Assembly: GCA_036346205.1 (NCBI GenBank)
Contig: JARFJB010002087.1
Span: 6,602,501 to 6,666,500, forward strand
Direction: 5' to 3'
Length of the DNA: 64,000 nucleotides
Origin: Vesta saturnalis
Taxonomy: Eukaryota > Arthropoda > Insecta > Coleoptera > Lampyridae
A program made the translations under genes and the position numbers. The notes below the pieces were generated by a model. The model was not told the origin of the DNA and did no database searches. It was given only the letters and a program-made list of their open reading frames with translations. Within the stretch, counting starts at the first letter, position 1; every line of letters starts with the position of its first letter. Below are positions 1 to 28,541 of this stretch, one piece after another.

Positions 1-159
1 ACCTAACATGAGGTTTTAGACGTCCTCTGACACAGATTATTGATTTTGTTTTTACAATGTTGCCTATTTTCGTTATGGACATATTAAAAAAGTGGATGCA
101 TAATTATCTCAAGAAAATTATTTAATTTCTTTTAGCTTCCATTTTGTAGTTTAGAAGGT

Positions 160-1318
160 TGTGTGTTGTTCCACAGCAGATATTTAAACTTGTATTCAGA
201 ATCAACACTTCTTTTATTATCTACAAATTTCATTGCACTAATACAGTTGTTTCCAGGATCACAACCCAGTTTTTTAAAGACTATACATTTTCCGGTTTGT
301 CCATCCTTAAAATTGGACGCGGCTTCCTATACGCCCAATTTAATGTATCCAAACACAAACACATTTTGACAATATTTTCCAAACAACATTGTTAAAGGAT
401 TCATTCAGGTTCTGTGCCTGTCCGTGAAAAACAAAGTTCAAGGTTTGACAATTCCTTGAACATTGATTTTATTTTGTCCATGATAGACTTAGGAAGATGA
501 AAATGCTTATCATGTCGGTATGTTTCGTTTTAACCAACGCATTTTTGAAATTTGCACCAAGATTCTAATCCTATGGTACATAGTCCATGATTATCCCCGT
601 CAGTCAAGCGATTAGCGCCTCCAATCAGCATACCATCTGAAAGCTTTGTTTTTCCTATTGACTTTCTGTCTTTCTAAGTCGTGTTTCAATGCATTTCTGC
701 ACATTGCCAACACATTCTAATTTTTTTACGATAAATTCCCCGTCCGGGATTGTGTTCTCCACTTCCATAAAATTGTTGTAGTCACCATCTCCTAAATAAT
801 ATACTGTTTAGACATTATAAACACATTAATAATTTTACCTGCGTCGCAAACAAGACTCTATTCAGCGATGAGAATCCTCGCTTTGCCAGGATCCATCCAA
901 GGCAATAGTGAGCTCCGCTGATCCTTCATTGATGTTTACAGCCTCTTCTAACGCTGACTCTTCAGCAATATTTTTAGTGACATCATATAAAATAGATATG
1001 TATGGCTGAAACCTAGAGGGTTCAAAAGTACACACAACATTCTGCCACCTTTTCTCCCAAGCCCAACTGCTCGTAACGAGTAAACCAGTTCAAACTATAA
1101 GGTTTGGTTGTTTTATCTTCTTTTTCCACTAAACTGAGTTAACATAATCCCCTTTTGAGTAACAATTCTGACAGGAGGCCATTGTTTTAGTTTTAGGTCA
1201 TTCCTATGTACTAACGAAAAAATTTGCTCACCATAGCACTCCTTACACACCGCAAAGCGCTTTATGACAAGTTTACAGTATCCAATTTGTAATTTATTTA
1301 AGCTTATCATAGTTATTA
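160..1318 (-). pseudogene. Degenerate Mutator-like (MULE) transposase relic
   Basis: Reading the minus strand gives pieces of the insect Mutator-like transposase family in the right order but in several frames. Near 1,310-1,115 there is a Cys-containing N-terminal piece (MISLNKLQIGYCK...). At about 960-842 comes the family hallmark ALDGSWQ, with KRGFSSLNRV following in another frame after a one-base deletion. At about 805-745 is YLGDGDYNNF, followed by VKKLECVGNVQK at about 725-690. At about 420-380 is HGQAQNLNESFNNVVW, matching the family's GKTQNxNESFN block. The D of LDGSW and the D of LGDGD are candidate catalytic acids. Stops and frameshifts throughout make it a dead copy. The family call rests on these linked motifs. 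Element ends and target duplication were not found. Confidence 0.72.
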
Positions 1319-1329
1319 TTTACCTGATT

Positions 1330-2800
1330 ATGTTGCTAAGTTTTCCAACATTTTTTTAAGGTTCCTTTACTTCGTATTTTATTTTTATCAAAAAAATATA
1401 TATAACGAATTTTGCTAAAAAAATCACAAAAGAGTTCTATCAACCACACACACAACACCACCATCCAAAGCACAAGTCACAAAACAAATGGCTAAAAACA
1501 GCTAAAATTTGTCAACAAAAGAAAAAAATTAGCCCTTTATTGACAGATAGAATGTGTAGCCAACATCAAAACAAAAAAGAACCGAAAAAATAAACAAGGT
1601 AGTAAGATTTGGAAGAAAAATAATGATGACATAAGCTAAATGCCTATCCTAACTTTATAGCGCGTTCGAGAAAAATACTGCTTTTTTTAAGATCTGTCCC
1701 TTTTTCTAAACAACTACTCGACCAATTTTATTCTTTTTTTTTTATTTTGTTTGTTAATAGATTGTTTATCAATTAACGGAAGCATATTTGAAAAAAATTC
1801 TGAGGATTAGTTATTTATGCACAAACGGAAGAAAAATTTTAAGTTTTTTGTCACTTAAAAAATATTTCTTGAAATAATGGCGTATTACTATTACATATAA
1901 AGGAAGCTTAAAATATCTTAAAATTCGGACTGTAGTGCAACTTATACCTAAATCTATAGAATTGTTTTTATTCCCAAGTGCGGGTCCGTCTGCACGTAGA
2001 CTAGAACATTATAATATCGACTTCATTCCTTACCTTCACTACTTCGGTTGTAGTTGGAAAGTGACGCAAACTGTCTGCCTTACACATATTGCCAACCCCC
2101 AAAACACATTTCTTCTATGGTGTTTTCATCCAGGATATTTGTCAGCATACTCGCGTTCCACAAGAAGAGAATTTCCAAAACATGGTAATCTCAAATGCAC
2201 AAAAACCAAGATAAAAGTGTGATAACGGAACACTTATCAATGCTTGATTCAAATGACATTTCACTTCCTTTGTTTCTGTTTTGCTGGTTTTGTTTCACGG
2301 CTACGTGATGATTTTGTAATACGACAGGTTATTTTCCTGTCGTATTACAAAATTATCTCGTCTATGAAATTCAGTTGAACCTAACAAAAATTATATTTCT
2401 ACCAGTCGACATTCCCCTCCCCCCTCGCCCTTATTTTGCGTTCTACGACAAAAAGTGATAAACATTTCATTAACAAGATTTTGTTTATTTGTCCCCGAGA
2501 TTTTGGAGTTATTTTTACAAAGTTGGTATAATGTTTTTCACTAACGTCAAATTTGATTAATTTATTTTCACATGATTGATATATGTTGACTTTTTTTTAA
2601 GTATTAAAAATGAGTTTTTCTAAATATCCGTTTCCATAGCGTATGCAGTGATTCCTGGTTACTATTCATTTCAATTAAATATGGCAACTGTTAAATTCAT
2701 TATGACATATAATCAGATTTGAGGTTAGTGAGAACCGTCTAATACCAGCATACCTTTGGTGTAATAATAAATCACCCCAAATCTACGGGGGCTAATATAA
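1330..2800. other. AT-rich non-coding stretch with one short perfect hairpin
   Basis: No supportable gene. The frame at 1,935-2,222 has no recognisable motif and a composition like its surroundings. The one clear structure is a perfect inverted repeat with 18-bp arms at 2,311-2,328 and 2,336-2,353 (arm ATTTTGTAATACGACAGG, 7-base spacer). It may be a foldback remnant. Confidence 0.5.
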
Positions 2801-2934
2801 AAAAATAGATTATACAGGTATGGAAAAATATTATCGCGGGTCTGTAAAGTAAAACAAAAACATTATTATTAATATTAGTCAAGTTGCTTTGGTATGTGTG
2901 AATCCTTGCGATATTGCAGGCTGACATTCCATTA

Positions 2935-3117
2935 ATATAAGTAATTTGACTGTAATCTCATTATACTTAGAATTACATCAGTTCTACATACATAAAGACA
3001 AAATTTACATCGATTGGGGCTTGAACCTTAGTGGCGCAGTTGGTTAGCGCGGTACTCTAGCAAAGTACAGGTCGTATGTTCAAATCCTACTCGGGGTAAA
3101 CTTTTTATTTATGTATC
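2935..3117 (+). repeat. tRNA-Ala-like repeat, copy 1 (half-palindrome)
   Basis: This copy matches the spacer and right arm of the palindrome at 23,725-24,075. It contains a 73-nt sequence (3,025-3,097) that folds as a tRNA. The D stem is GCGC/GCGC, the anticodon stem GTACT/AGTAC closes a CTAGCAA loop (anticodon AGC, Ala), the variable loop is AGGTC, and the T loop is TTCAAAT. The acceptor stem ACCTTAG/TCGGGGT has one mismatch and several G-T pairs and lacks the G-rich start of a normal tRNA-Ala. Conserved flanks shared with two other copies show that it is repeat-borne rather than a functional tRNA gene. Confidence 0.8.
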
Positions 3118-3535
3118 TAATAATAGATATTTATGTATTAAGGGCATAATCAGAAGATTATGGCTCGAGGGAATGTTAAAAGCCCGACGCGAGGCGGAGG
3201 GCTTTTATATTCCTGAGAGCCATAATCTACACAATTATGCCCGTGGTACATACACAATGTTTTATTTTATTTTGCACCATGAAACTGGAACAAAATATTA
3301 AAAAGATTCAGTATTTTCGGCAAGTTTTTAAATGCAAATGCAGTGAAATAAAGTTGACAGTAGGCTAATTTGTTGTTACTAAGATACTGTGATATTGCTA
3401 TTATATATCATGTCATGTGTTTGCTGTCAATCATGCTGCTTAGCATCAATGACATTTCCGTGCTATAAAGACCACATTACGCCCGCATTTGGAGGCGTAT
3501 AAAGAACATTATGGTGGCAAAATAAAATAAAATTA
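3118..3535 (+). mobile_element. Non-autonomous hairpin-ended element, copy 1 (inverted partner at 60.7-61.4 kb)
   Basis: This repeat has a reverse-complement relative at 60,722-61,370. Near its left end is a strong hairpin: a 44-nt arm from GGGCATAATCAG (3,140) to AAAAGCCC pairs with GGGCTTTT...AATTATGCCC ending at about 3,242, around a GACGCGAGGCGGA loop. Copy 1 lacks roughly 230 bp present in the middle of the 61-kb copy. The shared boundaries (AATAATAGATATTTATG on one side, GGCAAAATAAAATAAA on the other) show no long TIR. The superfamily is unknown to me. Confidence 0.7.
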
Positions 3536-3721
3536 ATAATAATTTTTAAAACAAAAACAGTATAATCAGTACATGTGCTACGTGAGATAGAATACACCAC
3601 AAACTAAAAGCGCTGATGCCATACATGCGTCGTTTGAGTAGGCTAGTATCAATGACACATTTAATTGCTACTGTCAACGAGAATTGAAAATCAGTGTTTT
3701 TGCAAGTCCGACACGATACTC

Positions 3722-4740
3722 ATGTATTCCACTGAAGAAAAAATACAGATTATTAAGCGGTATTATTCAGGAAGCGCTCTTTCCTTTGAAATCAGGCCAA
3801 TTCCACCAGAAAGTACGATTATGCGTACTGTTTGTACATTTGAAAGATGTGGATGTTTAAATAATTGTAGAAAATGCAGTAGCATTGATGGTAATGATGG
3901 TGAGCATCTTGGTCGTAACTTCAACGAACAGCGCGAACTCCAGGAAATTGCACTGTGTAGTTTACCAGGAACTAATTTCCCGTGCAATAGTACAAACATT
4001 GCTGAAGAAATGAATATTGAACCAAGAACAGTTCGCAATATCTTGAAAAGGAATAAATACCGTTATAATAAGTTGCAAACTACACAAGAAATTTTTCCAG
4101 ACGTTCATCAAAGGCGTATGAAATTTTGTGAAGATATGATGAATGGGGCTAATGAAAACGAAAGATTTATTGGAAACGCTTTGTTTACCGACGAGTGTTC
4201 TTTTAACTTACATGTCCATCACAATCCGGCTGTGGCTGCGGTTACTCTCGGGAAAACAAATACATTCCTTACCGGACACAATACTCCCAAAAAGTGAATG
4301 TGTGGGCAGGCATTTTAGGCAATTCCATAATTGGTCCATTTTTTATCAACGGAAACTTGAATGCGGACAAATATTTAGGACTGTTGAGAAACCAGATAGT
4401 TTCAGCTGTCCAACGCCTCGATATAAATTTTGAAGACATTTGGTATCAAGAAAGATGGCTGTCCTGCTCATACTGCAATAAGAGTTCAATAGTTTTTGGA
4501 AACCACGTTCCCTAACCGTATTATTAGTGGAAAAAGTACTATTAAATATCCTCCTCGCTCACCTGATCCCGAACGACTTTGTTTGGGGATACTTATCCCA
4601 GCAAATTTATGGGCACAGACATGAACATGCTAACAGTTTGGACGAACTTCGTGTCAAAATTACAGACTCTTTAAACAGCATCAGCCAAGAAATGTTAGAA
4701 AACACCCGAACTGAATTTTATCCACTGCCTTGCGCATGAA
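3722..4740 (+). pseudogene. IS630/Tc1-mariner transposase, frameshifted (element 1)
   Basis: The chosen start gives MYSTEEKIQIIKRYYSG, a typical N-terminal helix-turn-helix opening. A second HTH region follows (NIAEEMNIEPRTVRNILKRN), then the first catalytic acid in ALFTDECSFNLH at about 4,170-4,215. Further pieces lie in shifted frames: NVWAGILGNSIIGPFFI at about 4,294-4,350; a second acid recovered in frame as WYQEDGCPAH near 4,441-4,475; and PNDFVWGYL with the third acid (D, not E) near 4,570. At least three frame changes separate these blocks, so it cannot encode an active enzyme. The D in the last block points to a mariner-like DDD rather than a Tc1-type DDE triad. Confidence 0.85.
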
Positions 4741-5449
4741 AAAAGTGTATTCTGTTCATTTTTAAATGTAGCTGGTTTTTCAATAAGAATTATAATGCTA
4801 AAGTTAAACCTTAATCCTAAGTTATACTGTCAATGTAAATGTTAATGTTCTTGTTTGTAGCTCTTGTAAGTTTCTTCTTGGTTCTTCTTACGAGTAGTAA
4901 TCGAACCATGTCATAAATTCGCAATTACAATAAACTACGATGTTTGAGGTATTATCATTTAATGTTTTTAAGTGTAAAGTATTTACTTAATAGTTTCAAA
5001 AAACACGCGACTTTACATCATCTTAATTGCTTTGGTTTCGTTAGAAATGTTGAAGCTAGATTGAAAGAGACTTAAGTAGTTCATGTTTTGTACCTATATG
5101 CAAATATGTACAAGTGGCAACATCGGTAAAGTTATATCTCTCTCAGACTCATATAATGGTTATTGGGTTCCTTTCTAGCCTAGTATAAGTCAGACCCGCA
5201 ATAATGTTTTTCCATACCTGTATACAAAACTCGCATTCCCACCTCTACTCTCCAACTTAATTTCTAGATACTCCAGATCAGGTCATATTTTTAGTACGCA
5301 TAGGTCTTTTAATACATTGGTTTATATGAAACGTTCCTACCTCTAATAACATAATTCATGTTTAGATCTGTCAACTTTATTTTAAGTCAAGGTTTTGACA
5401 TTCACAAATTGCGTTTAGAGAGTAACAAAATAATTAATAAAAAATAAAA

Positions 5450-6290
5450 TGCCTCGTACACCGTATCGGAGAAGGTATAATTCGTGAAGTTGTATTTTAA
5501 TGGTTATTTGATAAACGAAACAATCAATTGATTTATTGGTGCTTTTGGAAATAGACCACCACCAAGCGCGTCAACCGTTAGGGACGTTGTTAAAAAATGT
5601 CAATCTTGTGGATGTGTTAACTCATGCAAAAGGTGTCACCCCCCGAAGAACCTAGAGTGAGACCCATCGCCGAGGAGCGCCAAAATCGCGATATTGATAT
5701 TTGTGCATTTGTTGAAGCTAGTGAACCTTGTTCCAGTACCAAGATTTCTGCGAACGTTAACGTGAATGCTAGAACTGTTCGGCGTGTTCTCAAAAGAAAT
5801 GGGTATCACTGTTATAGAGTGCAAACGGATGAAGAACTGTTTCCCGATGATAATTTTAGAGTTTTGTGAAATTATGCTGAATAAACAGAATGAAAATGAA
5901 AACTTTTTAAAACGTATTATATTTTCTGATGAGTCGTCATTCTCACTACATAACAAACATCCGTTACTAGATATACTCTCGGGAAAATAAACATCTCAGT
6001 GTTGCGGTGCGTAACGAGCTTCCGCATAAGCTAAATGTTTGGATCGGGTTGTTAGGTGACAGCTTCTGCAAAATGAGATCATTCCGGCAATTCGTCACCT
6101 TCCTGTTAATTTTCAGGAGGTTTGGTACCAACAGGACGGTTGTTCATCTCACAACTCAAGAACGGTTATCGACTTCCTGAACCAGACGTTTCCTGATCGG
6201 CTCATTAGTACCCATAGTACAACTAAATGGCCCGCGAGATCCTGCGATTTGTCGCCTAATGACTTCTTTTTTGGGGTTTTATGAAATAAG
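5450..6290 (+). pseudogene. IS630/Tc1-mariner transposase relic (element 2)
   Basis: Fragments in three frames line up with the same family as element 1. They include an MPRTPYRRRYN-like start near 5,449, the HTH block NVNARTVRRVLKRNGYHC (about 5,760-5,815), the first catalytic block IIFSDESSFSLHNKHP (about 5,920-5,960), LNVWIGLLGDS (about 6,030), VWYQQDGCSSHNSRTVI with the second acid (about 6,120-6,170), and WPARSCDLSPNDFFFGVL with the third (about 6,225-6,285). Frameshifts and stops are frequent. The shared motifs and the neighbouring position suggest it is a more decayed cousin of element 1. Confidence 0.8.
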
Positions 6291-6321
6291 AGATTTATAG
6301 GCATGGTTTTAAAAGGGCTAG

Positions 6322-6322
<1 letters not shown>

Positions 6323-6391
<69 letters not shown>
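6323..6391. repeat. (AT)n microsatellite
   Basis: An uninterrupted AT dinucleotide run of about 69 bp lies inside Tc1-mariner element 2, between the transposase relic and the right TIR. Confidence 0.98.
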
Positions 6392-6394
<3 letters not shown>

Positions 6395-6954
6395 TTAATG
6401 GCAAAAATAATTAACTTTTCTGCAAATATTACGCCAATGCATATAACACATATGAGGAGAAATCTGTATGACAGATTTGGTTACTGTTTAGCGCAAGGAG
6501 GTGGATTATTTGAGCCCTTAATTCCTTAACTGTTCTTTTGGTTTCATAAAACGTTTATCTGTTCTTCCACGTTTTTTAATTTTTTAGGTTAAGATTGGCT
6601 TTTGGTGTTTAAAAATTGTAATTAAATTGCTTATTTTTATGCAAATGCGTTTTATTTTCTATTGCTATTCACATTAACACAAAGAAAAATATCAATTTAA
6701 TGTTAGTAGCAACTATTTGAGAATTCGATAAAGTGTTTATTTTTAGCGGCGTTTATTTTTTACCGCGAGATTCCCATTGGTCACTCGATACCGAATTACT
6801 CATTTTCTCACATGAGAAAACTATTGCGAAAGTGAATCTGAGTAATGGGAATCCACTACTTGAGCATGTTGGGTTCCGCGGTCGAGTATCTAGCAGTTAA
6901 GTTGGAGAGTAGAGGTGGGAATGGGCGTTTTGTATACACACTAAAATCCTGACC

Positions 6955-6956
<2 letters not shown>

Positions 6957-7024
<68 letters not shown>
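6957..7024. repeat. (AT)n microsatellite
   Basis: A pure AT run of about 68 bp begins only 21 bp beyond the right end of Tc1-mariner element 2. Confidence 0.98.
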
Positions 7025-7026
<2 letters not shown>

Positions 7027-8050
7027 TCGTATCATTATGAGGCTGTATTTACATGTATAGTCTTCATTATGAAGAGAATGGCGTATTTACTGCGCTCGAG
7101 TAGTAGTCCACATTCGCGCATTTTCGCTTTTTAACAGGCTAGATATACCAGAAAATTTCAAAATTTGTATGCCAGGGTTAATTCAGTTGTTAGATAACAA
7201 TAACGTTACCATGTTTTTTAAAACTGCTCCAAAAATTTAAGTTTGACGGGTTGCATACTCAAACTCAAAAATGGTGCAAGAAAGTTACCATTTTGAGTCA
7301 TAATTAATGTAGAAATATTATACATTTGTATAGAACGCCAACGTTTAAATATAATTAATAAATTTGCGCAAATGTGTATTCAACATATTCAACATGGCCG
7401 AAGGTCAGAGCTTTCATTGACGGCTTTACACAGCGTTAAATGGAAATGTCGTTACTGGGTATTTAAGTATACTGTGGCTGTAGCTATCCTGTAACTTGTT
7501 GTTTCCGTTCTGAATTCCGTGAGTTGCTTTATTGTTCTCCATATTGTCAGGTACAATTCATTACTCAGCTTCAAATGTAACTCATATCACTCCAAGTTGA
7601 CGGTGTTCAGCGTCCGTTTGGTTTCTTGAATAGATCTTCAATAAAACCGAATTGAGCAAGGGAGAAAATGAAAGGGGAGAAAGTAACCGGACCAATAACA
7701 TGACAGTAAGCAGACAAGAAGCAAAAGCCAAGTACATATATCTGTGAACAAAGCAGAGGAAATGAATCGTATACGAATCACCAGAAGCAGATCCAAGCAG
7801 GAGTACAAGGAGGATTATTATTTTTAGAATAATTTATGAAACGTTTACAGTAAATTAGGATGTGGTCAGAAATTTGCACAGATTGTTCTTAATACATTGA
7901 CACCAATATTATTTGTTGGTGTCTAAATATGTGAAATAATGCAGACATTTATACCTCCTACATAATAACTGATTACTGTATGTTATTACTTCCGTGAAAG
8001 ATTCCCTCAATGAATCCATAAAGCGCGTATATAGAAATTCCTGTCATCTA
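7025..8050. other. Unassigned non-coding stretch
   Basis: I see no open frame of note, no TIR pair and no RNA gene here. It lies between two mobile elements and downstream of ATAT1. Confidence 0.5.
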
Positions 8051-10095
8051 TACAGGGTGTTTCAAAAAAGGTGGTCCTGTTGCTAGGATAAGTAGAACAC
8101 TGAAAAATAAGTTGTTTGCTTAGTAAAAAAATTCGAAACGGCTTCCGAATTCAAGATTCAGGGTCTTAAACAAAATTTTTGTATACCCATTTTTTACGAT
8201 TATGTCGGAACTACTAGCGACATTGTGATGAAATTTTGTATGAATATGTTTTGGAAGCTGACACATCCCATGAATTTGTTTTTATACCTGGCTCTCATAA
8301 AGGCACTAGTAGTTGTAAACATAACTTTTTTGAGGTTAGATTGTTTAGCCCAAGTTTTAAGTGAACTTTAACATCGTTCAATTTTACACCAAAAAGGTAC
8401 TATTGGTAAAACTCGATATTGTGTACCGTTTTCGGAATATTTTGATTTGAAAATGCTGGTATAAAGTATTCTTATTAAAAACCAAAAACAATAACATTAT
8501 TCTCAGGCTAAAGTTACTAATTAAGCAAAGAATCATAATAATAAAATTAAAATAAATTTGACTAAAAACATGAAATATTCAATCAGTTAGCCATAGAAAA
8601 CTGCCATTTATTGATAGTTAAGACGGTAATGTCAATAACATTTAATATTGTTGATAAAAACCTTAATTACTAATCAAAATGTATTCAGATGTTGAATACA
8701 CCGACATGTTATTAACATTAGGCCAGTGTTTAAAAAAACGCTAGTGCAGCGGTTACGTGTTATGCAGAAGTTTCCCAGAAGAAACCTACCAAATAAAAAA
8801 ACGTTTAGAGCCGTGGAACGACGCTGTCGAGAAACTGGGAATGTGAGACCAAAAAAAAAATTAATTCTGGCAGGCACAGAACAACAAGAACCATTCAGAA
8901 AGAGAATATAATTTTAGATTTAGTTGATCAAGATCCAACAATTAGCGTAAGGAATATGGCACGACATACAAATACGTCTTCTGCAGCAGCAGCTACATCC
9001 TTATTACTACAGACAAGTCAAAGAGCTCTTGCCAGACGATCTATCGGTTAGAGGGGATTTTTCTGAAATGTTACAAGAAATGACAGCCCTCAATCACAAT
9101 TTTTTAAAATGTATTCTTTTTACTGACGAGGCCACCTTTACGCAATAAAGAATGTTTAATTCTCATAATACACATTACTGGTGTGATGAGAATCCACATG
9201 TTAAAAGGGTATCACATTACCAACACTTGTAAGTTAACGTTTGGACAGCAACTTTAGGGAACAAATTAGTTGGTTATCACATTTTACTTAGAAATTTAAA
9301 TGGTAATGTGTTCCTCGACTTCTTAGAAAATCATTTATTCGAGATATAAAAGGATGTAACATTAAACGAGCGAACATCTCTATTTTTTATGCGTGATGGA
9401 GCTCCCCCGCACATTGATAGGTGTAGTAATTGGTTAAGTAACCATTGTCGGAATCGATGGATTGGTAGAGGTGCAGAAGCTCCGATTCATTGGCATCCAC
9501 GGTCATGTGATTTCAATTCTTTGGAATACACAGTTTCGTCGTATCTTAAGGAAAAAGTCTATACTACAGAGGTAAATTCACGTCAAGAGTTGCAATACAG
9601 AATTAATTGAATATCACTTTAATGACTTCATAGCTGATCCTCAACCGTGCAGATTAATGCATTCTTTAGAAAAAAGGATAGACTTGTGTATTCGCGAAAA
9701 CGGAGGATATTTTGAACACTTACTCTAACTGATTGAATATTTAATGTTTTTAGTCATATTTATTTTAATTTTCTTCTTGTGATTCTTTGTTTAAGTGATA
9801 ATTTTAGCTTTAGAATAATGTTATTGGTTTTTAATAAGAATACTTACTTTATACCAATTTCAGTGAAACAAATTCATGGGATGTGTCAGCTTCCAAAACA
9901 TATTCATACAAAAGTTCATTACAATGTTGCCAGTAGTTTCGGCATAATTGTAAAAAATGGGATTAAAATTTTTTTTTTACCTTGTATCTTGAATACGAAT
10001 GCGGTTTCGAAAATTTTTACTGAGCAAACCCAACTTATTTTGCAGTGTTCTACCTACCCTACCAACAGGGCCACCATTTTTTGAAACACCCTGTA
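8051..10095 (+). mobile_element. Mariner-type element 3 with about 230-bp inverted ends
   Basis: The left end reads TACAGGGTGTTTCAAAAAA at 8,051 and the right end TTTTTTGAAACACCCTGTA at 10,077-10,095. TA flanks both. The similarity between arms continues inward for about 230 bp, with matching blocks such as GGAAGCTGACACATCCCATG on the left and its complement near 9,878-9,897. The internal region holds one transposase relic (8,680-9,725). Confidence 0.88.
8680..9727 (+). pseudogene. Mariner-type transposase relic (element 3)
   Basis: The relic starts near MYSDVEYTDMLLTLGQC at 8,680. It continues with FPRRNLPNKKTFRAVERRC and NVRPKKK (HTH region), then DLVDQDPTISVRNMARHTN near 8,925-8,975. The catalytic domain shows KCILFTDEATFT (first acid, about 9,110-9,145), VNVWTATLGNKLVGYHI (about 9,236-9,285), FFMRDGAPPHIDR (second acid, about 9,383-9,425) and WHPRSCDFNSLEY followed by LKEKVYTTEVNSR (about 9,495-9,590). 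Several stops and at least two frameshifts are visible. The third catalytic position has drifted from the usual SPDLTPLDF. It is dead, but the order of blocks makes the family clear. Confidence 0.85.
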
Positions 10096-10099
10096 TAGC

Positions 10100-11809
10100 T
10101 GTAAAAACCAAACTAAAATTATATAACCTAATTTTGATCCAAACTTGTTCTAAGACTCTCGGTGATTGTCGTTCAGATCGTCTAAACTGATACCCAGGAA
10201 TATTAACAGCATTGATGGGCATTTTCGTCGTCAATCAGCAAAGAGATTGCTGACGAAATGATTTTAACTTAGACTCTAATCTAAGGATTTTAATTATTTA
10301 TCCAGGATAAGGTTAAAAACGTCGAACAACTTAACGTCTTTACTGACCTTTTATTACATAATTTACCAAATTAAATGCAGAAATTTGGACTATTAACTAA
10401 AATTTGGGGAACGATCTGGTGTTCAATTAAAAACTTGCACCTACATACCTGTTACACACAAACCATATAGACATTGTAGTGTCCCAAGATACCCTATCCT
10501 TAAAAGTGTAAATTTAAATTACTCTCAATATAAATTTAATACCATGAGTGCTCCAAATTTAATAATTGTTTCACTAAAATTGTTTATTTGGTGTAAAACC
10601 ACAAAAATATCCAAACTGATAAAATCAGAAGGACGATACTTAAATTCCACCTTAGGATTTTTTACCGCCAAATTACGGGTCATAAAAAATTGTATAGAAC
10701 AATTTATTTAAGATAAAAACCAAAATAGCCTTAATACACTGTTCTCCCCTCCGCTGGATTTCTCCTAAATCAGGTCCAGCCGAAATCAAATTAAGCTGGC
10801 AATTGCCAAATGTCCATAAGCTTGAGAAGTATAATTATTTTCTAATTTACTATCACTCTCTAGTTAGACTAGATTATTTTTTGGCTCATACATTTAATTG
10901 AAAGATAGGAATGAAGCTACAGTAAGTACATTTCAAACAGGAATAGAGCAGACAATTTAAAAAAGTATACTTTTACGATTATAATTTTTACTAAGTTACA
11001 TTCATACACCTTGTGTAAAAAATAGCAAAATACAATAATGTATGAAACTTTGCAATTATGAAGAATACACAATTTGAAATAAATATTGCACATTTTTAAT
11101 AAAACATTTTGTACCATAAAAAATCCTATTTATATAATATATATCCAATATTGTTACAACTGTGCATGCCAGTTAACATAGTGTAGTGAGAGCACCATAT
11201 CAGGTAATACAGCTCAAATCATGTATCTATGTAAACTAACCATATCCTTTAACATCTACAAAAACAAAATTAAATTTATAAAACAGGCAATAAATATACT
11301 TAATTGTGCATTTTCTTTAAATTAATAATTCAAAAATACTTTTAGACTAGGATTTTAGTTTGCAAACTGCAATAAAGTAACAGAAGTATTAGTTTATAAT
11401 AGCAAATATAATATTGTTAACCATATTCAACTAAAGGAATATAAACGATTTAAAGCTATCAGCTGCAATTCAAACGTACATAACAACCTATTTCAAACAT
11501 AATGGTAACCTAATTATTTTTATATTTATACGATGCCCTGCATTAAACTAATTTGTTATAAATAAAAAGTTGTCTTATTTATTACACTATAAAAATTTAA
11601 TAACAAATGTACATAAACAATAAAATAAGTTAGATGTATAAATAAGTACAAATAAATATGTCTTTTACAAAATATATAACACTTACTAAACTTGAGAACA
11701 AGGTACACTTGGATCATATAAATAGCTGCATATGTATCAAAGTACAAATATTTAAATAGAACTTATTTGACTATTCTATATGTTTGCAGCAACTTTAATT
11801 AACGCAGTT
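10100..11809. other. Downstream region and probable 3' UTR of ATAT1
   Basis: This AT-rich sequence has no convincing coding frame. It lies 3' of the minus-strand ATAT1 stop codon at 11,810. A minus-strand AATAAA-type signal is present near 11,570-11,583 (TTTATT on the plus strand), about 230 bp past the stop, and is a plausible polyadenylation site; others occur further down. A small imperfect inverted repeat (12-bp arms TCGTCGTCAATC and GATTGCTGACGA) lies at about 10,227-10,258. Confidence 0.45.

Positions 11810-28541
<16,732 letters not shown>

Larger units (their letters stand above)
2813..5222 (+). mobile_element. IS630/Tc1-mariner element 1 with TIRs
   Basis: Near-perfect terminal inverted repeats of about 31 bp mark the ends. 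The left one starts TATACAGGTATGG at 2,811, and the right one ends CCATACCTGTATA at 5,224. Each runs inward through a GCGGGTCTG block with about two mismatches. TA dinucleotides flank both ends, as expected for this superfamily. The body holds a broken transposase (3,722-4,740) plus two secondary repeats, a tRNA-like repeat and a hairpin MITE, which lengthen the element to about 2.4 kb. The right end abuts element 2 at a shared TA. Confidence 0.85.
5221..6936 (+). mobile_element. IS630/Tc1-mariner element 2 with TIRs
   Basis: Inverted ends of about 38 bp bound the element. The left one runs from TATACAAAAC (5,221) through CCCACCTCTACTCTCCAAC. The right one runs from GTTGGAGAGTAGAGGTGGGA (6,901) to TTTTGTATA (6,936). 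TA flanks are present, the left one shared with element 1. The internal transposase is a relic, and an (AT)n tract at 6,323-6,391 sits between it and the right end. Confidence 0.82.

Noticed and set aside
3025..3097. Functional tRNA-Ala(AGC) gene
   Set aside because: It folds as a tRNA, but it lies inside a multi-copy repeat with conserved flanks, its acceptor stem lacks the normal tRNA-Ala sequence and it has a mismatch.
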